A stretch of 64,000 nt of DNA from Rhizobium sp. 2MFCol3.1 (GCF_000377565.1 NZ_KB898354.1:248001-312000), one strand, 5' to 3'; counted from the first letter of the stretch, positions 15,923 through 25,129 are shown. The notes: generated by a model not told the origin, from the letters alone. A program made the numbers and translations.

Positions 15923-18900
15923 ATGGTGGAGCAGGTGTTTTTGGGACCGAACGGGGACATTCTCGAACTGGCATGCCGCCGGATCGCGGATCTGGACAAC
16001 CCTGCCTATGTCAAGAACAGCGAACTGCGCTATGTCGCGGTCAACCAGGCCTATGCGGATTTCTTCGGCAAGGAGCTTTCCGATTTCATCGGCCGGCGCA
16101 GCCGCGAGCTGTTCGATCGCCCCGATGAGCAGGACCGCGAGGACAAGGAGCGCCGTGCTCTGGTGTTCGGCAGCGAGGAAAGTGCGCTCTGCTTCGACGC
16201 GACAGGCGATCTCCATGACCGCGTACGGATCGAGAGCTTCGCGCTGTCGGACGAACGGATCTATGTGCTCGGTATGTTCGAAGAAGCGCGCAAGGCGGCG
16301 CGGCCGAAATGGCCGTCGACACGGGCGCTCGGTGAAATCAGCACGGATATCGATTTCCTGCGCGATGTGATCGAGGCGCTTCCGGTCGCCGCCTTCGTGC
16401 GCGACGAGGATCACCGGCTGGTCTATGCCAACGCATCTTACGAACAGCTGACGGGCCTGCCGCGGGCCGAGGCGCTGGGCAAGACCGAGCGCGAGATGTT
16501 CGGCAAGGCGGCCGGCGACATGGTGAGCCGCGGCCACGTGCAGGCGCTGGCCAAAGGCGAGGCGCGCGATATCGAGAGCCTGGTTCCCGGCGCCAAGGGC
16601 GGGGTCTATCCGATCCTCGCGCAGATCAACCGGATCAATGGCGACGACGGTCGGCACTATACGGTCGGCTCCTTCTCGGATGTCTCGCTGCTGAAGGAGC
16701 GCGAAAGCGCGCTCATCGCCGCGCAGGCGCATACCGAAATTCTCCATCGCGACATGGCGCGCGTGCTGAATTCGCTGCCGGTCGGCGTTCTGATCCTCGA
16801 GAGCGATCTGACGATCCGCTATGGCAACCACGCCTTCTATACGATCTCGGAGTTGCCCGAAGGCCTCTTCGACGGCAAGAGCTTTGCCGAGCTCGTCGAA
16901 TACAATCACACGCTGGGGCGCTATCCGCCGGGTGTGACCGCCGAGGAGATACTGGCGCGGCGCACCGATCAGTTCCGTTCCGACCAGCCGGCGGCGGCCG
17001 AGATCAACTGGGGCGAAAAGTTTCTTCTGGTCGACAGCCGCAAGATCTCGACGGACCGCATCCTGCTCACCTATGCCGATGTCTCCGCTGTGCGCCGGCA
17101 TGAGCGCGAAATCCACGCCGCGCGCGAGGAACTCGAAAACCTCGGCGAGCTGATGGGCGATGCGACGCATGCGATGTCGCAAGGGCTGCTCGTGCTGCAG
17201 GATGGCGAAATCCTGCTCAGCAACGATGCGCTGGCCGGGATGCTGGACCTTGCCTGCGAACACGTCGCCGTCGGGCGCAACTGGCGCGAGATGCTGGCCT
17301 TCTGCGCCAAGCGCGGTGATTTCTCGGAAGATTCCGACCACCTGCTCAACGATATCGGCCAGGCGCTTGCCGACGGCCAGCCGGCGTCGCATCTGTTTCG
17401 CGTGCCGGATGGCCGCTGGGTGCAGATGGACGTCATGGTCAGCGCGCGCCGGCATTGGGTCGTGCTCTTTACCGACATCTCGGCGATGAAGATCCGCGAA
17501 GGCGATCTCGAAAGCCTGCTTGAACGCGCCGAAGTCGCCGACCGGGTGAAGTCGGAATTCCTCGCCAATATGAGCCATGAAATCCGCACGCCGATGAATG
17601 GCGTTCTCGGCATGGCGGAACTGCTGTCGAAGACCAATCTCGACACGCGCCAGAAGACTTTCGTCGATATCATCACCAAGTCCGGCAATGCGCTGATGAC
17701 CATCATCAACGACATTCTCGACTTCTCGAAGATCGATTCCGGTCAGATGACGCTTAGGCGCGTGACCTTTGATCCGATCGAGGCCGTCGAGGACGTGGTG
17801 ACGCTCCTGTCGTCGCTGGCGGCGGAAAAGAGCATCGAGCTTCTGGTGCGCGTCATGCCGGGCCTGCCTGCAGCGATCATCGGCGATGCCGGGCGTTTTC
17901 GCCAGATCGTTACCAATCTTGTGGGTAACGCCGTCAAGTTCACCGAGCGGGGCCATGTGTTGGTCGAGCTCGGCTATGTCGCGGGTGCTGCCGACGAGAT
18001 CATGGCGACGCTGCGCATCGAGGATACCGGGATCGGCATGCCCAAGGACAGGCTGGACCAGATCTTCGGCAAGTTCTCGCAGATCGATTCCTCCTCGACG
18101 CGGCGTCACGAAGGCACCGGGCTGGGATTGGCGATTACGGCGGGTCTCGTCGATCTGTTCGGCGGCTATATCGAGGTCGACAGCGCTGTCGGCGAAGGCT
18201 CGGTCTTCACCGTGACCCTGCCGTTTACCGTCGGCGCCAAGCGGGCGGAGCCCCGGCCGCTGCCGGTCAATGTGCGCGGCGCGCGTGTGCTTGTCATCGA
18301 CGATAACGCCGTCAATCGCCAGATCCTCACCGAGCAGCTCACGCAATGGGGCTTCGATGGCGCGGCTGCCGAAGATGGCGTCGAGGGGCTCGCCATTCTT
18401 GAGGAAGCCTTCGCGCTCGGCGTTTCCATTGATGCGCTTGTTCTCGATTACCAGATCCCCGGCATGAACGGCGCCGATATCGCCCGCCTGCTGCGCGCCG
18501 ACGAACGCTTCGCCGAGCTGCCGATCGTCTTTCTGACCTCTATGGATATTTCGGGCACCGAGAAAGAATTCGCGGCGCTGAACGGCCAGGCGCATCTGAT
18601 GAAGCCGGCGCGGGCCAACGTTTTGCGCAACACCATCGTCGATGTCGTGCGCACCAACCGCATCAGGCTGGCGCCGACGCTGCGCCCGGTTATCGAGGCG
18701 CCGCCGCTCGAGCCCGAGCTCTTGCCGGAACCGCTCAGCGAAAGAGCCCCGCCGTCCTTCATCGATGTGCTCGTCGCCGAGGACAACGAGGTGAACCAGA
18801 TCGTCTTCACACAGATATTGCAGGCGACGGGCCTCAACTTCCTCGTCGTCAAGAACGGCGAGGAGGCTGTCGAGGCCTGGGACGCCTATACGCCGCGCAT

Positions 18901-19159
18901 CATCATGATGGACGTGTCGATGCCCGTGATGAACGGCCACGACGCGGCGCGGCGCATCCGCGAGCTCGAGCGCGGGCAGGGGCACCGCGTGCCGATCATC
19001 GGCGTCACCGCGCACGCGCTCGACGCCGACCGCGATCTCTGCCTCGACGCCGGCATGGACGACTACATGGCCAAGCCGATCAGCCCGGAACTGCTGGAAG
19101 AAAAGATCGCGCTCTGGCTCGGCAAGGAAGGCCGCGCGAGCGGGATTTCGCTGAGCTGA
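15923..19159 (+). CDS. Hybrid sensor histidine kinase with multiple PAS domains and two receiver domains
   Basis: 1078 residues, no clear transmembrane segment, so probably cytoplasmic. Residues about 1-530 hold PAS-like sensor segments (around 10-120, 145-265, 275-400, 415-530). The HisKA domain has its phosphoacceptor at H552 (NMSHEIRTPMNG). The ATPase domain (about 650-770) has the N box NLVGNAVKF, DTGIGMP and GTGLGLAI. Two receiver domains follow, with acceptors D842 (LVLDYQIPG) and D997 (MMDVSMPVMNG). Both look functional. No response regulator or Hpt gene is adjacent, so the phosphorelay partner is elsewhere. A CtrA-like box lies upstream. The ribosome site before ATG 15923 is weak. Confidence 0.9.
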   Translation: MVEQVFLGPNGDILELACRRIADLDNPAYVKNSELRYVAVNQAYADFFGKELSDFIGRRSRELFDRPDEQDREDKERRALVFGSEESALCFDATGDLHDRVRIESFALSDERIYVLGMFEEARKAARPKWPSTRALGEISTDIDFLRDVIEALPVAAFVRDEDHRLVYANASYEQLTGLPRAEALGKTEREMFGKAAGDMVSRGHVQALAKGEARDIESLVPGAKGGVYPILAQINRINGDDGRHYTVGSFSDVSLLKERESALIAAQAHTEILHRDMARVLNSLPVGVLILESDLTIRYGNHAFYTISELPEGLFDGKSFAELVEYNHTLGRYPPGVTAEEILARRTDQFRSDQPAAAEINWGEKFLLVDSRKISTDRILLTYADVSAVRRHEREIHAAREELENLGELMGDATHAMSQGLLVLQDGEILLSNDALAGMLDLACEHVAVGRNWREMLAFCAKRGDFSEDSDHLLNDIGQALADGQPASHLFRVPDGRWVQMDVMVSARRHWVVLFTDISAMKIREGDLESLLERAEVADRVKSEFLANMSHEIRTPMNGVLGMAELLSKTNLDTRQKTFVDIITKSGNALMTIINDILDFSKIDSGQMTLRRVTFDPIEAVEDVVTLLSSLAAEKSIELLVRVMPGLPAAIIGDAGRFRQIVTNLVGNAVKFTERGHVLVELGYVAGAADEIMATLRIEDTGIGMPKDRLDQIFGKFSQIDSSSTRRHEGTGLGLAITAGLVDLFGGYIEVDSAVGEGSVFTVTLPFTVGAKRAEPRPLPVNVRGARVLVIDDNAVNRQILTEQLTQWGFDGAAAEDGVEGLAILEEAFALGVSIDALVLDYQIPGMNGADIARLLRADERFAELPIVFLTSMDISGTEKEFAALNGQAHLMKPARANVLRNTIVDVVRTNRIRLAPTLRPVIEAPPLEPELLPEPLSERAPPSFIDVLVAEDNEVNQIVFTQILQATGLNFLVVKNGEEAVEAWDAYTPRIIMMDVSMPVMNGHDAARRIRELERGQGHRVPIIGVTAHALDADRDLCLDAGMDDYMAKPISPELLEEKIALWLGKEGRASGISLS

Positions 19160-19172
19160 TCCGGATATCGAC

Positions 19173-19913
19173 CTAAATCTCGGCGCGCTTGACGCCGCAC
19201 AGCATTTCGCGCTTGCCGGCGAAACCCGGACGACGCTCGACCAAGAAGCCCGCGGTGCCCAGATTGCGCCGGACGAAACCGGCGGCGGCGTAGGTCGCGA
19301 AGGTGCCGCCCGTGACCGTCTTTTCACAGACCAGCGTCATCAGTTCCTGCGACCACATGTCGGCATTTCGCGACGGCGCGAAGCCATCCAGATACCAGGC
19401 ATCGAAACCCGCCTCGGCTGCTGCCACGCCATCGAGCGCCCGGCCGCAGACGACGCTGAGCGTGGTCTGCTCGTCGAGCTTCAAGGACACGGTGCCCTCG
19501 GGCATATCCGGCCATGCGGCGGCGAGCGCGATGCGCTCGGCGTCGATCTCCGGCCAGTGCGACAGCGCGCGGTCGATCTCGTCGCGCCGCATCGGGTAGA
19601 GCTCGAAAGACATGAAATGCAGATGCTGGCCTTCCGCGCGCTTCAGCTTCCAGTTCCTGAAGGTCTCGGCGAAATTCAGGCCGGTGCCGAAGCCGAGCTC
19701 GCCGATCAGGAAGTTCTGGGCCTTAGCCCATCGCTCGGGCAGGCCGTTTCCGGCGAGGAAGACATGGCCGCATTCGAGGCGGCCGTCGGTCTGGCAATAA
19801 AAATGGTCGCCAAAGGCCGGCGAATAGGGCATATCGCCGTCGCGCCATTCAAGCGGCCGGTTCGCCATCTCAGCCTGTGCCAAGTTAATCTGATCGGGAT
19901 CGATGTCTGTCAT
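19173..19913 (-). CDS. mnmD: tRNA 5-methylaminomethyl-2-thiouridine methyltransferase MnmD
   Basis: 246 residues corresponding to the N-terminal half of E. coli MnmC. Characteristic segments are YSPAFGDHFY, GELGFGTGLNF (the SAM-binding loop) and DAWYLDGFAPSRNADMWS. It methylates nm5s2U at wobble position 34 of tRNAs to mnm5s2U. In E. coli this is fused to an FAD domain; here the FAD partner is a separate divergent gene whose start region overlaps this one. A second possible start (MANRPLEWRDG, at 19868) would remove that overlap. Confidence 0.9.
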   Translation of the reverse strand: MTDIDPDQINLAQAEMANRPLEWRDGDMPYSPAFGDHFYCQTDGRLECGHVFLAGNGLPERWAKAQNFLIGELGFGTGLNFAETFRNWKLKRAEGQHLHFMSFELYPMRRDEIDRALSHWPEIDAERIALAAAWPDMPEGTVSLKLDEQTTLSVVCGRALDGVAAAEAGFDAWYLDGFAPSRNADMWSQELMTLVCEKTVTGGTFATYAAAGFVRRNLGTAGFLVERRPGFAGKREMLCGVKRAEI

Positions 19914-21090
19914 GTCAACAGCCGATAGTCCGGCCTTGCCCTCGGGTCAATCGTCCACTGATCTGTTGATCGTCGGCGGCGGCATCATGGGGCTTTGGGC
20001 GGCCGTTCACGCCGAGCGCATGGGGATCGACGCGGTGCTGATCGATGCCGGCGCACTTGGAGGCGGGGCGAGCGGCGGGTTGCTGGGCGCGCTGATGCCG
20101 CACATGCCGGATAAATGGAACCCGAAGAAGCAGTTTCAGTTCGACGCGCTGGTAGCGCTGGAGGCCGAGGTGGCGCGGCTGGAGGCGGAGACGGGCCTCT
20201 CAACAGGCTACCGTCGCTCCGGCCGCCTGATCCCGCTGCCCAAGCCGCATCTGCGCGATATCGCGCTCGGACATTCGGCCGATGCCGACAGCCACTGGCA
20301 TGCCGGTGAGCGACGCTTCCATTGGAATGTGATCGATACGCCTAACGTATCCGGCTGGCCGGACGCTTCCGGTATGGAGGGCGGCATCGTGCATGACACG
20401 CTGGCCGGCCGGGTGGCGCCCCGATCGCTGACGGGTGTGCTCGCAGCCTTTCTCCGCCGCGCCAGACATGTGCGCATCATCGAGAATTCAGCCGTTCGCG
20501 GCATCGACGCGGAGCGTGGGATCGCCGAGACCGATGCCGGAGCGATCGCCTTCGGACGTTGCATCATCGCTGCCGGCTATCAGTCGTTCCCGCTTCTGGC
20601 GCGCGACACGGCAGGTCTGACGCAGCCGCTCGGGCAGCCGGTGAAGGGGCAGTCGGCGCTTTTGAAGGCCGATATCGATCCTGGCCTCCCGACCATCTTC
20701 CGCAACGGGCTTTATGTGGTGGCGCATGAGGGCGGGCATGTCGCGATCGGCAGCACCAGTGAGAACCGTTTCGACGCACCCTTTGCGACCGACGGGCAGC
20801 TGGATGTTCTGGTCGAAAAGGCGCGGGCGCTGGTGCCTCTGCTGCACGACGCGCCCGTTATCGAGCGCTGGGCGGGGCTGCGCCCCAAGGCGATCGACCG
20901 CGACCCGATGATCGGGCCGCATCCCGAACATGAGAGAATGCTGGCGCTGAGCGGTGGCTTCAAGGTCAGCTTCGGCCTTGCGCACCGGCTAGCCGAGGCG
21001 GTGGTGAACATGGCTGTTGGCAACGCGATACCATTTGCGGTGCCCGAGAGCTTTCACCTGATCAATCATATTCACGTCGCTTCACGCTAA
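19903..21090 (+). CDS. FAD-dependent oxidoreductase, MnmC C-terminal-domain-like (DAO fold)
   Basis: 395 residues of the D-amino-acid-oxidase fold. The dinucleotide-binding motif LLIVGGGIMGLWAAVHAE is at about 21-38. GGGASGGLLGALMPHMPD, just after the first strand-helix unit, resembles the MnmC oxidase domain and glycine oxidases. The C-terminal WAGLRPKAIDRDPMIGPHPEH is typical too. Beside mnmD the best guess is the enzyme that oxidatively removes the carboxymethyl group of cmnm5s2U (inference). The start is uncertain: ATG 19903 or ATG 19912; either one overlaps the mnmD start on the other strand. Confidence 0.8.
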   Translation: MSVMSTADSPALPSGQSSTDLLIVGGGIMGLWAAVHAERMGIDAVLIDAGALGGGASGGLLGALMPHMPDKWNPKKQFQFDALVALEAEVARLEAETGLSTGYRRSGRLIPLPKPHLRDIALGHSADADSHWHAGERRFHWNVIDTPNVSGWPDASGMEGGIVHDTLAGRVAPRSLTGVLAAFLRRARHVRIIENSAVRGIDAERGIAETDAGAIAFGRCIIAAGYQSFPLLARDTAGLTQPLGQPVKGQSALLKADIDPGLPTIFRNGLYVVAHEGGHVAIGSTSENRFDAPFATDGQLDVLVEKARALVPLLHDAPVIERWAGLRPKAIDRDPMIGPHPEHERMLALSGGFKVSFGLAHRLAEAVVNMAVGNAIPFAVPESFHLINHIHVASR

Positions 21091-21190
21091 AGTGCCTCGC
21101 GATCGCTTGAATTTTCTCGTTTCGCTTACGCTTTTCCGTTTTTCGCTGTCTAATCCTGAAATCAGCAGCCACTTTCGCGAGATATTTTGC

Positions 21191-21211
21191 AATTCACGTT
21201 AAACGTGAATT
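21191..21211. promoter_or_regulatory. Perfect palindrome upstream of the DUF1045-puuE operon, probable operator
   Basis: Arms AATTCACGTT and AACGTGAATT are exact complements around one central A, 10-1-10. It lies 100 bases before the DUF1045 gene, in an A/T-rich spacer, the kind of site bound by a dimeric repressor. The regulator is unknown. The same palindrome was not seen elsewhere in the window by eye. Confidence 0.6.
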
Positions 21212-21313
21212 AGCACTCTCTATCCTTCGTCAATCTGTCATGCAAATCGCCTATCTGCTTGCAAAACGGCGGCGCGCTGACGAGTCGCGCCTGGTGCCGA
21301 CGGAGATAATTGC

Positions 21314-22036
21314 ATGCGATACGCCATCTGTTTCACGCCTGCCGCGAATGACCCGCTGTCGCATGCGGCTGCCAATTGGCTTGGCCGAAACGTGTTTTCC
21401 GGCGAGATGGTCGAGCCCACGGCGATCCGCGGGCTGAGCATTCACGAGGTCGCCTTTCATACGGCGGTGCCGCGGCGCTACGGTTTTCACGGCGCGCTGA
21501 AGGCACCATTCCGGCTTGCGACCGACATGTCGGAGCCGCAACTCCTGCGGGAACTGATGCGCTTCTGCGGCACGCTCACGCCGTTTTCCATTCCGCGGCT
21601 CGAGGTCGCGCGCACCGGCAGCATCTTCAGCCTGGTGCCGTCGCTGCCCTGCGACAACGTCCAGTATCTGGCCTCCTCGATCGTGCAGCAGTTCGACCAG
21701 TTCCGGGCGCCGCTCAGCGATGCCGATATCGAACGCAGCGACCCGGATGGGCTTTCGGCGGCGCAGTTCGCCAATCTGCATCGCTGGGGATGCCCCTATG
21801 TGATGGACGAATTCCGCTTCCATATGCCGTTGACCGGTCCGGTCAGCCTGATCGACATGTCGCGCATCGAGCGCTCGCTGCGCAGCGTTTTCGAGCCGGT
21901 GCTCATCGATCCTGTGAAGATATCGAACGTGGCGCTGATGGTCGAAGAGGGCAATGGCGGGCCGTTCCGGGTGCATTCGCTGCATCCGATGGGCAAGGTC
22001 AGCGCGCGGCGCGAACGGGTTCCCGTTCCAGCCTAA
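21314..22036 (+). CDS. DUF1045 protein, 2H phosphoesterase-like
   Basis: 240 residues starting MRYAICFTPAANDPLSHAAANWLGR, the usual opening of DUF1045 proteins. Two histidine motifs, YGFHGALKAPF (about 56-66) and FRFHMPLTG (about 168-176), match the paired H-x-T/A/L patterns of the 2H phosphodiesterase superfamily, which open cyclic nucleotide phosphodiester bonds. Elsewhere the family occurs in phosphonate operons; here it is the first gene before puuE, so a role tied to ureide metabolism is possible. The substrate is unknown. Confidence 0.83.
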   Translation: MRYAICFTPAANDPLSHAAANWLGRNVFSGEMVEPTAIRGLSIHEVAFHTAVPRRYGFHGALKAPFRLATDMSEPQLLRELMRFCGTLTPFSIPRLEVARTGSIFSLVPSLPCDNVQYLASSIVQQFDQFRAPLSDADIERSDPDGLSAAQFANLHRWGCPYVMDEFRFHMPLTGPVSLIDMSRIERSLRSVFEPVLIDPVKISNVALMVEEGNGGPFRVHSLHPMGKVSARRERVPVPA

Positions 22037-22134
22037 GCGATTGTGCCATAAAGGCAAAACTCTGTTGCGCAGTTTCCGTCTCGACATTCGCTCTTGAGGT
22101 GTTACCGTTCGCCGACTTTCTGGAAGGTGATTTC

Positions 22135-23058
22135 ATGGTATCCGAGACTTACCCGCGCAATCTCGTCGGCTATGGCCGCAACACCCCCGACCCGAAATGG
22201 CCTGGCGGCGCCAATATCGCCGTGCAGTTCGTCATCAATTACGAAGAGGGCGGCGAGAGCTGCATTCTCGATGGTGACACGGCCTCGGAAAACCTGCTGT
22301 CGGAGATCGTCGGCGCGGCCGCCTGGCCCGGCCAGCGCAATCTCAACATGGAATCGATCTACGAATACGGCTCGCGGGCCGGTTTCTGGCGGCTGTGGCG
22401 GATGTTCACCGAGCTCAAGGTGCAGGCGACCGTCTACGGCGTGACGCAGGCCATGGCGCGCAACCCCGAGGCGGTGGCGGCGATGAAGGAAGCCGGCTGG
22501 GAAATCGCCAGCCACGGCTACCGCTGGTTGGAATACAAGGATTTCCAGGAAGAGCTGGAGCGCAAGCATATTCTCGAAGCCGTGCGGCTGCACACCGAAC
22601 TAACAGGCGAGCGGCCCTACGGCATGTACCAAGGCAAGCCATCGGACAACACGCTGCGGCTGGTGCAGGAGGAGGGCGGCTTCCTTTATTCATCGGACAG
22701 CTATGCCGACGATCTGCCTTTCTGGGTGAAGGGTGTCGACGACAAGCCGTTCCTGATCATTCCCTATACGCTCGAAACCAACGACATGCGCTTTGCCACG
22801 CCGCAGGGCTTCAATTCGGGCGACCAGTTCTTCACCTATCTCAAGGATGCCTTCGACACGCTCTATGAAGAGGGTGAGGCGGGCAGCCCGAAGATGATGT
22901 CGATCGGCCTGCATTGCCGGCTTGTCGGCCGCCCGGGCCGCGCGGCGGCGCTGAAGCGCTTCATGCAATATGTGCTCGACCACGAGAAGGTGTGGATCCC
23001 GCGCCGCATCGAGATCGCCGAACACTGGCACAAGCACCACAAGCCGGAGACCATCTGA
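22135..23058 (+). CDS. puuE: Allantoinase PuuE (polysaccharide-deacetylase-fold type)
   Basis: 307 residues. It opens MVSETYPRNLVGYGRNTPDPKWPGGA and contains VQFVINYEEGGE, SIYEYGSRAGFWRL, EIASHGYRW and FSSD-like YSSDSYADDLPFW, all typical of the metal-light PuuE allantoinases, which are unrelated to the amidohydrolase type. It hydrolyses allantoin to allantoate in the cytoplasm. The frame is open far upstream, but ATG 22135 follows GGAAGG at a good distance. Its stop overlaps the uraD start (TGATG), so the two are coupled. Confidence 0.92.
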   Translation: MVSETYPRNLVGYGRNTPDPKWPGGANIAVQFVINYEEGGESCILDGDTASENLLSEIVGAAAWPGQRNLNMESIYEYGSRAGFWRLWRMFTELKVQATVYGVTQAMARNPEAVAAMKEAGWEIASHGYRWLEYKDFQEELERKHILEAVRLHTELTGERPYGMYQGKPSDNTLRLVQEEGGFLYSSDSYADDLPFWVKGVDDKPFLIIPYTLETNDMRFATPQGFNSGDQFFTYLKDAFDTLYEEGEAGSPKMMSIGLHCRLVGRPGRAAALKRFMQYVLDHEKVWIPRRIEIAEHWHKHHKPETI

Positions 23059-23555
23059 TGATCGCGCGCGACGAATTCATCTCCCGCTTCGGCGGCGTCT
23101 TCGAACACTCGCCCTTCATCGCCGAGCGGGCCTTCGACGACGGTTTCGTCGGCGAGACGCTCGACGTCGACCGCGTGCACACGGCGCTGGTGGCGATCTT
23201 CCGCGCCGCGAGCCCGGAGGAGCGCCTCGGCGTGCTTCGCGCCCACCCAGATCTCGCCGGCCGCCTGGCGATCGCCGGCGAACTCACCGAGGACAGCAAA
23301 AAGGAACAGGCCGGCGCCGGGCTCGACCGGCTGAGCCCCGAGGAGCACCAGCGCTTCACCGAACTCAACCGCGCCTATGTCGAAAAATTCGGCTTTCCCT
23401 TCATCATCGCGGTGAAGGGTCTCGACAAGCAGGCAATCCTCTCGGCCTTCGAAAAGCGCATCGACAACAGCCGCGATGCGGAATTCGAAAAGGCGACGGC
23501 GCAGGTGGAGCGCATCGCGCTGTTGCGGCTTGAGGCGCTTTTGCCGACGCGCTGA
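23058..23555 (+). CDS. uraD: OHCU decarboxylase UraD
   Basis: 165 residues, the usual length. The family motif LRAHPDLAG contains the catalytic His, and FGFPFIIAVKG near 120 is also diagnostic. It converts 2-oxo-4-hydroxy-4-carboxy-5-ureidoimidazoline into (S)-allantoin, the step after UraH and before PuuE. Its ATG overlaps the puuE stop. About 60 bases downstream the MntA/HepT pair interrupts what would otherwise run directly into allA and uraH. Confidence 0.93.
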   Translation: MIARDEFISRFGGVFEHSPFIAERAFDDGFVGETLDVDRVHTALVAIFRAASPEERLGVLRAHPDLAGRLAIAGELTEDSKKEQAGAGLDRLSPEEHQRFTELNRAYVEKFGFPFIIAVKGLDKQAILSAFEKRIDNSRDAEFEKATAQVERIALLRLEALLPTR

Positions 23556-23615
23556 GCGACACCGCTTTTCTCTTTTCGATCCGCCGCTTATAGTCGTCGC
23601 ACAGGAGCAAAGACG

Positions 23616-23909
23616 ATGAGACCATCCGAGGTGCTGGAGCAAAACAGGCAGGCGATCCGCGAGGCGACCAAGCGCTTCAACGCGGCGAACCCGCGTGTCT
23701 TTGGTTCGGTGGCGCGGGGTGAGGATCGGGCGGATAGTGATCTTGATATTCTGGTCGATACCTTGCCGGGGACGTCATTGTTCGATCTGGGTGGATTGCT
23801 CGAAGAGTTGAAGGACATCATGCAGGGAACGGATATCCATCTCATGGTTCCCGGAGATTTTCCCGAGAGGGTACGCGCACGCGTTCTCAGCGAGGCCAAG
23901 CCGATATGA
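23616..23909 (+). CDS. mntA: MntA-type nucleotidyltransferase antitoxin
   Basis: 97 residues with the minimal nucleotidyltransferase signature GS-x10-DxD (VFGSVARGEDRADSDLDILV). Family knowledge: in type VII HepT-MntA modules this protein AMPylates a tyrosine of HepT and so neutralises it. An AGGAG site precedes ATG 23616. The gene overlaps hepT by ATGA, the usual arrangement. It sits inside the purine-catabolic run between uraD and allA. Confidence 0.88.
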   Translation: MRPSEVLEQNRQAIREATKRFNAANPRVFGSVARGEDRADSDLDILVDTLPGTSLFDLGGLLEELKDIMQGTDIHLMVPGDFPERVRARVLSEAKPI

Positions 23910-24268
23910 ATTCGGATTGGCTGCGATCCTATCTCGATCAGATGGAACAGGTTGCCCACGAGATCGGCGATTTCGTGAAGGGAACGTCAAAGGAAGCGTT
24001 TCTTGAAGACGTGCTAAAGCAGCGTGCAGTCGGCATGAATCTGCTGATGATCGGCGAGGTCGTCACGCGATTGTCCGAGGAGTTTCCGGAGGTCGTCGCG
24101 GCGCATCCGGAAGTGCCCTGGACAAAGATGCGCGGAATGCGAAACAGGATCGCGCACGGCTATTTCAATATCGACCTCGAGACGGTCTGGGACACGGCGA
24201 CGAACAATATTCCCGAGCTGATCGATACACTCCACATGCTACGCCACTGGCGCATACAAGGCGAATGA
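23906..24268 (+). CDS. hepT: HepT-type HEPN ribonuclease toxin
   Basis: 120 residues, helical HEPN/DUF86 family. The catalytic and modification motif R-x4-H-x-Y is intact (RNRIAHGY, about residues 76-83): Arg and His form the RNase site and the Tyr is the residue AMPylated by MntA in studied systems. It is likely active, an mRNA or tRNA nuclease. It is translationally coupled to mntA. The next gene, allA, begins with GTG four bases past its stop, so the module is transcriptionally embedded in the ureide operon. Confidence 0.88.
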   Translation: MNSDWLRSYLDQMEQVAHEIGDFVKGTSKEAFLEDVLKQRAVGMNLLMIGEVVTRLSEEFPEVVAAHPEVPWTKMRGMRNRIAHGYFNIDLETVWDTATNNIPELIDTLHMLRHWRIQGE

Positions 24269-24272
24269 CCAC

Positions 24273-24773
24273 GTGACAGACTTCCTCGATATCCAGCCGC
24301 TGACCAAAGCCGCCTTCGCGCCCTTCGGCGAGGTCATCGAAGCCGATCTGGCGACGATGCGGTATATCAACAACGGCACCACAGAGCGGTTTCATGCGCT
24401 CGCTTCCGCCGATGTCGTGGGCGAGGGCGCGCGCGTGATCATCAACCTGTTTCGCGGGCAGCCGCGCGATTTCCCCTATGAGGTCGGGATGATGGAGCGG
24501 CATCCGTTTGGCAGCCAGAGCTTCTCGCCGATCTCGGGGCGACCGTTTCTGGTCGTGGTGTCGGAGGATGAGGGCGGCAAGCCGGGGCGTCCGCAGGTGT
24601 TTTTGGCGCGCGGCGATCAAGGGGTGAATTATGGGCGCAATGTCTGGCACCACCCTTTGATGTCGCTTGGCGCGGTCAGCGATTTTCTGGTTGTCGATCG
24701 CGACGGGCCGGGCAACAATCTGGAAGAACATTTTTTCGACACTCCCTTTGTGATCAGCGAGCCCATTTCATGA
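24273..24773 (+). CDS. allA: Ureidoglycolate lyase AllA
   Basis: 166 residues. Segments [30 protein letters not shown] and [14 protein letters not shown], with their conserved His and metal ligands, are diagnostic of the cupin-fold AllA family. It splits ureidoglycolate into glyoxylate and urea. The start is GTG four bases after the hepT stop; the stop overlaps the uraH ATG. Its substrate must come from an allantoate-degrading enzyme that is not in this window. Confidence 0.92.
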   Translation: MTDFLDIQPLTKAAFAPFGEVIEADLATMRYINNGTTERFHALASADVVGEGARVIINLFRGQPRDFPYEVGMMERHPFGSQSFSPISGRPFLVVVSEDEGGKPGRPQVFLARGDQGVNYGRNVWHHPLMSLGAVSDFLVVDRDGPGNNLEEHFFDTPFVISEPIS

Positions 24774-25126
24774 CCGGATTGACCACTCATGTCCTCGACA
24801 CCGCCTCCGGTAAGCCGGCCGAGGGGCTGAAGATCGAGCTCTTCCATATCGAGGCCGAGGTTCGCCGGCATGTGAAGACCGTCGTCACCAATGCCGATGG
24901 CCGCGTCGATGGCGGGCCGATCCTTGTTGGCGAGAGTTTTAGGGCCGGGACCTATGAGCTTCTGTTTCATGCCGGCGATTATCTGCGCGGCACTGGTGCA
25001 GCACTCCCGCATCCCGCCTTCCTCGATCTCGTGCCGATCCGCTTCGGCATCGCCGACGAGAGCGCGCATTATCACGTGCCGCTGCTGATCTCGCCCTATG
25101 GCTATTCGACCTATCGCGGGAGCTGA
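24770..25126 (+). CDS. uraH: 5-hydroxyisourate hydrolase UraH (transthyretin-like)
   Basis: 118 residues. It has the N-terminal motif [14 protein letters not shown] and the C-terminal tetrapeptide YRGS, the hallmark of hydroxyisourate hydrolases that separates them from transthyretin. It opens the ring of 5-hydroxyisourate to OHCU, the substrate of UraD. Its start lies within the allA stop codon and the metallophosphoesterase gene begins three bases after its own stop. Confidence 0.95.
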   Translation: MTGLTTHVLDTASGKPAEGLKIELFHIEAEVRRHVKTVVTNADGRVDGGPILVGESFRAGTYELLFHAGDYLRGTGAALPHPAFLDLVPIRFGIADESAHYHVPLLISPYGYSTYRGS

Positions 25127-25129
25127 GCG

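Noticed and set aside
15908..19327. Open frame of over 1100 codons on the minus strand opposite the hybrid kinase
   Set aside because: It mirrors the plus-strand codons of a high-GC gene, has no ribosome site or domain, and overlaps a well-supported kinase.
21191..21211. Palindrome at 21191 considered as a chromosomal parS site
   Set aside because: The ParB consensus TGTTTCACGTGAAACA is not matched: the central bases and flanks differ, and no par genes are near.
22135..23058. PuuE considered as a chitooligosaccharide deacetylase (NodB-like)
   Set aside because: The fold is shared, but sequence motifs and the uraD/uraH/allA context fit allantoinase.
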